NCBI GenBank assembly: GCA_046597455.1
Contig: JBKJKJ010000340.1
Location: 1-8,188, forward strand
DNA length: 8,188 nt
Reading direction: 5' to 3'
From: JAQGMV01 sp046597455
GTDB lineage: Bacteria > Pseudomonadota > Gammaproteobacteria > Burkholderiales > SG8-41
Below the pieces are notes generated by a model that saw only the letters and a list, made by a program, of their open reading frames with translations, had not been told where the DNA came from and did no database searches. Of this stretch, positions 4,758 through 8,188 are shown piece by piece (position 1 is the first letter of the stretch; every line of letters begins with the position of its first letter). A program made the position numbers and the translations under genes.

Positions 4758-5897
4758 TTACGGTTTCACCGGTTCGAGGCGGACGAGGACGCCCCGGCGC
4801 TCATCGGTCACGAGATAGACGTAGCCGTCAGGACCCACACGCACGTCGCGAATGCGCCCGATCGCGTTCTTCATCAGCCGCTCTTCCTTCACGACCTTCT
4901 CGCCATTCCATTCGAGTCGCACCAGCATGTCTTCCTTCAGCGAGCCGACGAGCATGTTGCCTCGCCAGTTCGGAAACTTGTCGCCGTCGTAAAACGCCAT
5001 GCCGGAAGGCGCTATGGACGGCACCCAGTAATACAGCGGCATCTCGATGCCGGTTTTGGGCGCGCTCTGGCCGATCTTCTCACCGCTGCCGTATTCCGCA
5101 CCGTAGGTGACGATCGGCCATCCATAATTACGCCCGGCGCGCATGACGTTGATCTCGTCGCCGCCCTGTGGACCGTGCTCGTGGGTCCACAGCTCCCCCG
5201 TTTTCGGATGCAGCGCCGCCCCCTGCATGTTGCGATCGCCATACGTGAACTTCTCGGGTTTCGCGCCTTTGGTATTCACGAACGGGTTGTCTTTGGGCAC
5301 GCTGCCGTCTTCATTGAGACGGATGACCCCGCCGGCATGATCGTCGAGGCGCTGCGCACGATTGCGGTCGCCGCGCTCGCCCAGCGTCAGGTAGACATGC
5401 CCTTTGCCGTCGAACACGATGCGACCGCCGAAGTGATGCTCGCTGTTGGTCTTGGGCTGGAGTTTGAACAGGACCTGCTGGTCGGTGAGCCGGTGATCGT
5501 CGAGCTTCGCGCGCATCAGCTCGGTGCCGTGACCACCCTCGCCCGGACCGCTGTACGAGATGTAGATCCAGCCGTTGGTTTTGTAGTCGGGGTGGAGCGC
5601 GACTTCGAAAAGACCGCCCTGCCCGCCGACCACGATCTTCGGCAGGCCTTCGACCGGTTTGGGATCGAGCTTGAAATCCTTTGCAACGATGCGCAGACGG
5701 CCCGCGCGCTCGGTCACGAGCATGCGGCCATCCGGCAGCCACGCCATCGACCAGGGATTCTGCAGCCCTTCGACCAGGGTGACGATGTTGAAGGCGTGCT
5801 TCTCGGACTGCACCGGTTTGCGCTCGCCGGCGCAGGCGGCCGAGAAAGTCGCAGCAAACATCACGAGTAAGGCAGCTTTTCGCAATGGTAGGGGCAT
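4758..5897 (-). CDS. PQQ-dependent sugar (aldose) dehydrogenase, exported
   Basis: This 379-residue six-bladed beta-propeller is of the soluble glucose/aldose dehydrogenase family (E. coli YliI/Asd relatives), which oxidises sugar C1 to the lactone in the periplasm using pyrroloquinoline quinone and calcium. Landmarks: EGLQNPWSMAWLPDGRML (43-60) and VTERAGRL, the family's opening blade; HPDYKTNGWIYISYS (102-116); NSEHHFGGRIVFDGKGHVYL (151-170) with the probable catalytic His155; TYGDRNMQGAALHPKTGELW (218-237); and THEHGPQGGDEINV with GRNYGWP (238-261), which holds PQQ/calcium ligands in homologues. Residues 1-22 form a signal sequence; Cys22 follows FSAA, which could be a loose lipobox or an ordinary signal peptidase I region. 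Length is full. It stands 63 bases after the SDR gene, so co-transcription is possible. No PQQ synthesis genes are in the window. The natural sugar is unknown. Confidence 0.92.
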   Translation of the reverse strand: MPLPLRKAALLVMFAATFSAACAGERKPVQSEKHAFNIVTLVEGLQNPWSMAWLPDGRMLVTERAGRLRIVAKDFKLDPKPVEGLPKIVVGGQGGLFEVALHPDYKTNGWIYISYSGPGEGGHGTELMRAKLDDHRLTDQQVLFKLQPKTNSEHHFGGRIVFDGKGHVYLTLGERGDRNRAQRLDDHAGGVIRLNEDGSVPKDNPFVNTKGAKPEKFTYGDRNMQGAALHPKTGELWTHEHGPQGGDEINVMRAGRNYGWPIVTYGAEYGSGEKIGQSAPKTGIEMPLYYWVPSIAPSGMAFYDGDKFPNWRGNMLVGSLKEDMLVRLEWNGEKVVKEERLMKNAIGRIRDVRVGPDGYVYLVTDERRGVLVRLEPVKP

Positions 5898-5960
5898 AAG
5901 GGGTCTCGTAAAATTCGAATTGATCGGCAGAAGTGATTATCCAGTTTCGCGCCGCTCGCG

Positions 5961-6716
5961 CTAAAAAGCAAAGCGGCTCATGCCGCCATCGACCGGGATG
6001 ACCGTTCCCGTCACATAAGCCGCGGCGGGCGAGCACAGAAACACCGCCACGGCGCCGATTTCTTCAGCCGTCCCGAAACGCTTCGCAGGAATCTCGGCGT
6101 GGGCGAATTCCTGCTCGCTCTCGATCGTTGGATAGCGCTTGCTCATCTGCTCGCTGTGTATGTGCCCCGGCTGCAGCGAATTGATCGTGATGCCGTAGGG
6201 CGCGATTTCGCGCGACAGCCCTTTGGCCCACACGTGCACCGCGGCCTTGGCGGCAAACGCCGCATTGATGATCTTCGGCTCGGACGTCCCGGTCATGTTG
6301 ACGATGCGCCCGAAGCCACGTTCCTTCATTCCGGGAACCACCGCGTGGGTCAGCTCGCGCAGCCGCCAGAAGTTGAGCGTCATGCCTTCCTCCCACACCG
6401 CCTTGCTCGCATCGAAGGGAATCGGCCGGCTTCCGCCCGCCGAATTGATGAGGATGTCGACGTGTCCGAGAGCACGCGAAGCTTTTTCCGCGAGCGCCTC
6501 CGCCGCGTCCGGGAGATACAGGTCTGCCTCTATGATTTCAGGTTCGGGATAGCCCGCGTGCACGAACGCCTGCGCCTGAGCTCGGAGCAGCTCCACCCGG
6601 CGCGCCGCCATCGCGACTCGCACGCCTTCTTTCGCCAGAAGGCCGGCGATTGCTTTGCCTATGCCTTGGCTGGCCCCGGTGACGAGTGCCGTTCGTCCTG
6701 CAAGCTGCAAATCCAT
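5961..6716 (-). CDS. SDR-fold protein with atypical active site
   Basis: This 251-residue short-chain dehydrogenase/reductase has a full Rossmann fold. The NAD(P)-binding TGASQGIG is at 13-20, AARR (37-40) suggests NADP preference, the INSAGG motif is at 90-95 (usually NNAG), Asn115 is in TLNFW, INSLQPGHI (178-186) is the PG motif after the active site, and the C-terminal VTGTVIPVDGGMSRFAF fits the FabG-like classical type. The catalytic YxxxK is not present: Lys157 is kept, but the residue four before it is Ala153 (NAAFAAK), and the usual Ser region reads NMTGTSEP. A divergent SDR subfamily with this look is, to my recollection, often annotated as 3-oxoacyl-ACP reductase; its reaction is unknown to me. 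The start is supported by GGAGG 8 bases upstream. It follows the ABC-F gene by 59 bases and precedes the PQQ dehydrogenase. Confidence 0.88.
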   Translation of the reverse strand: MDLQLAGRTALVTGASQGIGKAIAGLLAKEGVRVAMAARRVELLRAQAQAFVHAGYPEPEIIEADLYLPDAAEALAEKASRALGHVDILINSAGGSRPIPFDASKAVWEEGMTLNFWRLRELTHAVVPGMKERGFGRIVNMTGTSEPKIINAAFAAKAAVHVWAKGLSREIAPYGITINSLQPGHIHSEQMSKRYPTIESEQEFAHAEIPAKRFGTAEEIGAVAVFLCSPAAAYVTGTVIPVDGGMSRFAF

Positions 6717-6724
6717 GCGTGATT

Positions 6725-6729
6725 CCTCC
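6725..6729 (-). promoter_or_regulatory. Ribosome-binding site of the SDR gene
   Basis: GGAGG on the minus strand, 8 bases before the ATG at 6716. It is the strongest Shine-Dalgarno in the window and fixes the SDR start. Confidence 0.75.
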
Positions 6730-6734
6730 AGGCG

Positions 6735-6755
6735 ATTGAGTATTGAGTGGTGAGT
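6735..6755. repeat. Three tandem 7-bp units in the ABC-F/SDR gap
   Basis: ATTGAGT, ATTGAGT and GGTGAGT follow one another on the plus strand (ACTCAAT-type on the minus strand). The first two are identical and the third differs at its first two bases. They fill much of the 59-base gap between the ABC-F stop and the SDR ribosome-binding site, and no function is evident. Confidence 0.5.
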
Positions 6756-6775
6756 CGGGGATCGAGCGGCGCGGT

Positions 6776-8188
6776 TTACGGTATGTCGCCGATCTCCTCC
6801 AATTCGGTCGACACTTCGAGCCAGCGATGCTCGGCCTCGTCGATGAGCCGGGTCAGCTCATTCTGGCGCAGCGCCAGGCCTTTGAGCTTGTCAGGATCGG
6901 GGCTTTCGTAAAACGACGGGTCAGCGAGCGACTCGTCGATTTCGCGCTTTTCATCGTGCCACCGTGAGAGTCGCGTTTCGAGCTCACCCGCTTCTTTCAT
7001 CAGCGGTCTGCGACGGGCGAGCTTGTCCTGGCGATCGGCAGCGGCACTGGCCCGCGCCTCCTTACGCGCCGCCTTGTCCGCGACCTGCCCCGCATCGGCT
7101 CGCGCCAGCGCCTGCGCTTCGCGGCGCGCGACTAGCCACTCGATATAGTCGTCCAGATCGCCGTCGTACTCACAAGCGTCCCCGTCCGAGACCAGCATGA
7201 AACCGTCACAGACGGTGCGCAGGAGCGCGCGATCGTGCGACACCAGAACGAGGCTGCCTTCGTATTCGGCAAGCGCTTTGGTGAGCGCGTGCCGCATTTC
7301 GAGATCGAGGTGATTGGTCGGCTCGTCGAGGAGCAGCAGATTCGGCCGGCGACGCACGAGCAGCGCGAGGGCGAGCCGCGACTTCTCTCCGCCTGAGAAA
7401 GGCTCGACGATCGCATCGGCCATCTTTCCCCTGAAATCGAAACCGCCCAGATAGTCCCTCAGCGCCTGCTCGCGGGTGTTCGGCTCCAGGCGCACGAGGT
7501 GCTGGATCGGCGACTCGCGGGGCCGCAGCTGCTCGAGCTGATGCTGCGCGAAATAACCAATCGCGAGCCCACGGCCTTCATGGCGTTTGCCCGAGATCGG
7601 CGCGAGCTCTCCCGAAAGCAGCTTCACCAGCGTGGATTTTCCGGCGCCATTGGGTCCGAGCAACCCGAGACGCGCGCCGGGTCGCAGGGTCAGATTCACC
7701 CCGTTCAGCACAGCACGCTCGCCATAGCCCGCCTTCACGCCATCGAGCGCCAGCAACGGATCCGGCGCGCGCGCCGGATCGCTGAAATGGAAATCGAAGG
7801 GCGCGTCCACGTGCGCGGGCGCCACGCGCTCCATGCGATCGAGCGCTTTGATCCGGCTTTGCGCCTGGCGCGCTTTGGTCGCCTTGGCCCTGAAGCGCTC
7901 GATGAAGCGCTCCAGATGGGCCACTTCACGCTGCTGCTTGTCGTACATGGAGGCCTGACCGGCAAGCTGCGCGGCCCGCTGCTCTTCGAAAGCGGTGTAA
8001 TTCCCGGTGTAGAGCGTGAGCCGCTGCGCGGCGATCTGTGCGATGTGCGTGACGCAGCCGTCGAGAAAATCGCGGTCGTGGGACACGAGCAGCAAGGTTC
8101 CGCGATAACCCGTGAGCCACTTCTCGAGCCACACGATCGCGTCGAGATCGAGATGGTTCGTCGGCTCGTCGAGGAGCAGCAGGTCGGG
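6776..8188 (-). CDS. yheS: ABC-F family ATPase, YheS type (N-terminus cut by window edge)
   Basis: The last 470 residues of a soluble ABC-F protein with two ATPase domains. The fragment opens in the Walker B of domain 1 (LLLLDEPTNHLD, 3-14) and continues through its SHDR switch (36-39) and the inter-domain linker LTLYTGNYTAFEEQ with a charged helical hairpin (about 57-120), which in the family contacts P-site tRNA. Domain 2 has Walker A GPNGAGKST (178-186), GYFAQHQLEQL (211-221), signature FSGGEKSR (264-271), Walker B with DEPTNHLD (288-295) and SHDR (317-320). A charged, probably coiled-coil tail fills 350-470. No membrane segments are present, so this is a ribosome-associated factor, not a transporter. 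The GYFAQHQLE and DYLGGF signatures and the long tail point to YheS rather than Uup or EttA. Compared with YheS (about 640 residues), about 165 are missing beyond the right edge, including Walker A of domain 1. The frame is open to the edge. It precedes the SDR gene by 59 bases. Confidence 0.93.
   Translation of the reverse strand, partial: PDLLLLDEPTNHLDLDAIVWLEKWLTGYRGTLLLVSHDRDFLDGCVTHIAQIAAQRLTLYTGNYTAFEEQRAAQLAGQASMYDKQQREVAHLERFIERFRAKATKARQAQSRIKALDRMERVAPAHVDAPFDFHFSDPARAPDPLLALDGVKAGYGERAVLNGVNLTLRPGARLGLLGPNGAGKSTLVKLLSGELAPISGKRHEGRGLAIGYFAQHQLEQLRPRESPIQHLVRLEPNTREQALRDYLGGFDFRGKMADAIVEPFSGGEKSRLALALLVRRRPNLLLLDEPTNHLDLEMRHALTKALAEYEGSLVLVSHDRALLRTVCDGFMLVSDGDACEYDGDLDDYIEWLVARREAQALARADAGQVADKAARKEARASAAADRQDKLARRRPLMKEAGELETRLSRWHDEKREIDESLADPSFYESPDPDKLKGLALRQNELTRLIDEAEHRWLEVSTELEEIGDIP

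Noticed and set aside
4317..5870. A 517-codon open frame on the plus strand
   Set aside because: It lies opposite the PQQ dehydrogenase and J-domain genes, both with clear family motifs. Its translation shows no family signature, and long antisense frames are expected in GC-rich genes.
5912..5921. Palindrome AATTCGAATT before the PQQ dehydrogenase gene
   Set aside because: Short, AT-rich, single copy and too close to the start codon to argue for an operator on its own.
1..8188. Mobile element, CRISPR array, toxin-antitoxin pair or tRNA
   Set aside because: No transposase, integrase, regularly spaced repeats, small toxin-like pair or tRNA-like fold was seen on either strand.

Overview
The window is GC-rich, densely coded chromosomal DNA, most likely from a proteobacterium and probably a beta- or gamma-proteobacterium. 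The protein types point there: a YheS-type ABC-F ATPase, a proteobacterial J-domain protein with the HPDREPD signature, and a CP-ATP-grasp/alpha-E/transglutaminase operon. Codon use looks uniform, and I see no phage, transposase, tRNA, rRNA or CRISPR array. The genus cannot be fixed from this sequence.

Left block (1-2528, all minus strand, transcribed leftwards). This is a three-gene operon. It reads circularly permuted ATP-grasp protein (1061-2461), alpha-E domain protein (97-1035), then the start of a transglutaminase-like protein that runs off the left edge (1-92). Intergenic gaps are 25 and 4 bases. This conserved trio has been predicted by comparative genomics to make or attach a peptide-like product, but I know of no proven product. 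In front of it is a good match to a sigma-54 (-24/-12) promoter at 2512-2528, which suggests control by an enhancer-binding protein, possibly in response to nitrogen or another nutrient.

Middle non-coding stretch (2501-2864). It lies between the divergent ATP-grasp operon and the uracil-DNA glycosylase gene. It is unusually rich in symmetry: a 12-bp palindrome, two GACGTCA sites 22 bp apart, a perfect 13-bp hairpin that looks REP-like, an 11-bp inverted repeat enclosing about 50 bp, and another long imperfect hairpin.

Right block. A family-4-like uracil-DNA glycosylase (2865-3482) is the only plus-strand gene. It converges on a minus-strand run that reads from the right edge leftwards: YheS-type ABC-F ATPase (partial, 6776-8188), an SDR-fold protein (5961-6716), a secreted PQQ-dependent sugar dehydrogenase (4758-5897) and a J-domain protein (3552-4679). 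Gaps of about 60-80 bases make co-transcription possible, but the functions (ribosome-associated ATPase, dehydrogenases, chaperone) are mixed housekeeping and do not form an obvious pathway.

Most worth a second look are the ATP-grasp/alpha-E/transglutaminase operon with its candidate sigma-54 promoter, the palindrome cluster in front of it, and the SDR protein, which lacks the canonical Ser and Tyr catalytic residues.
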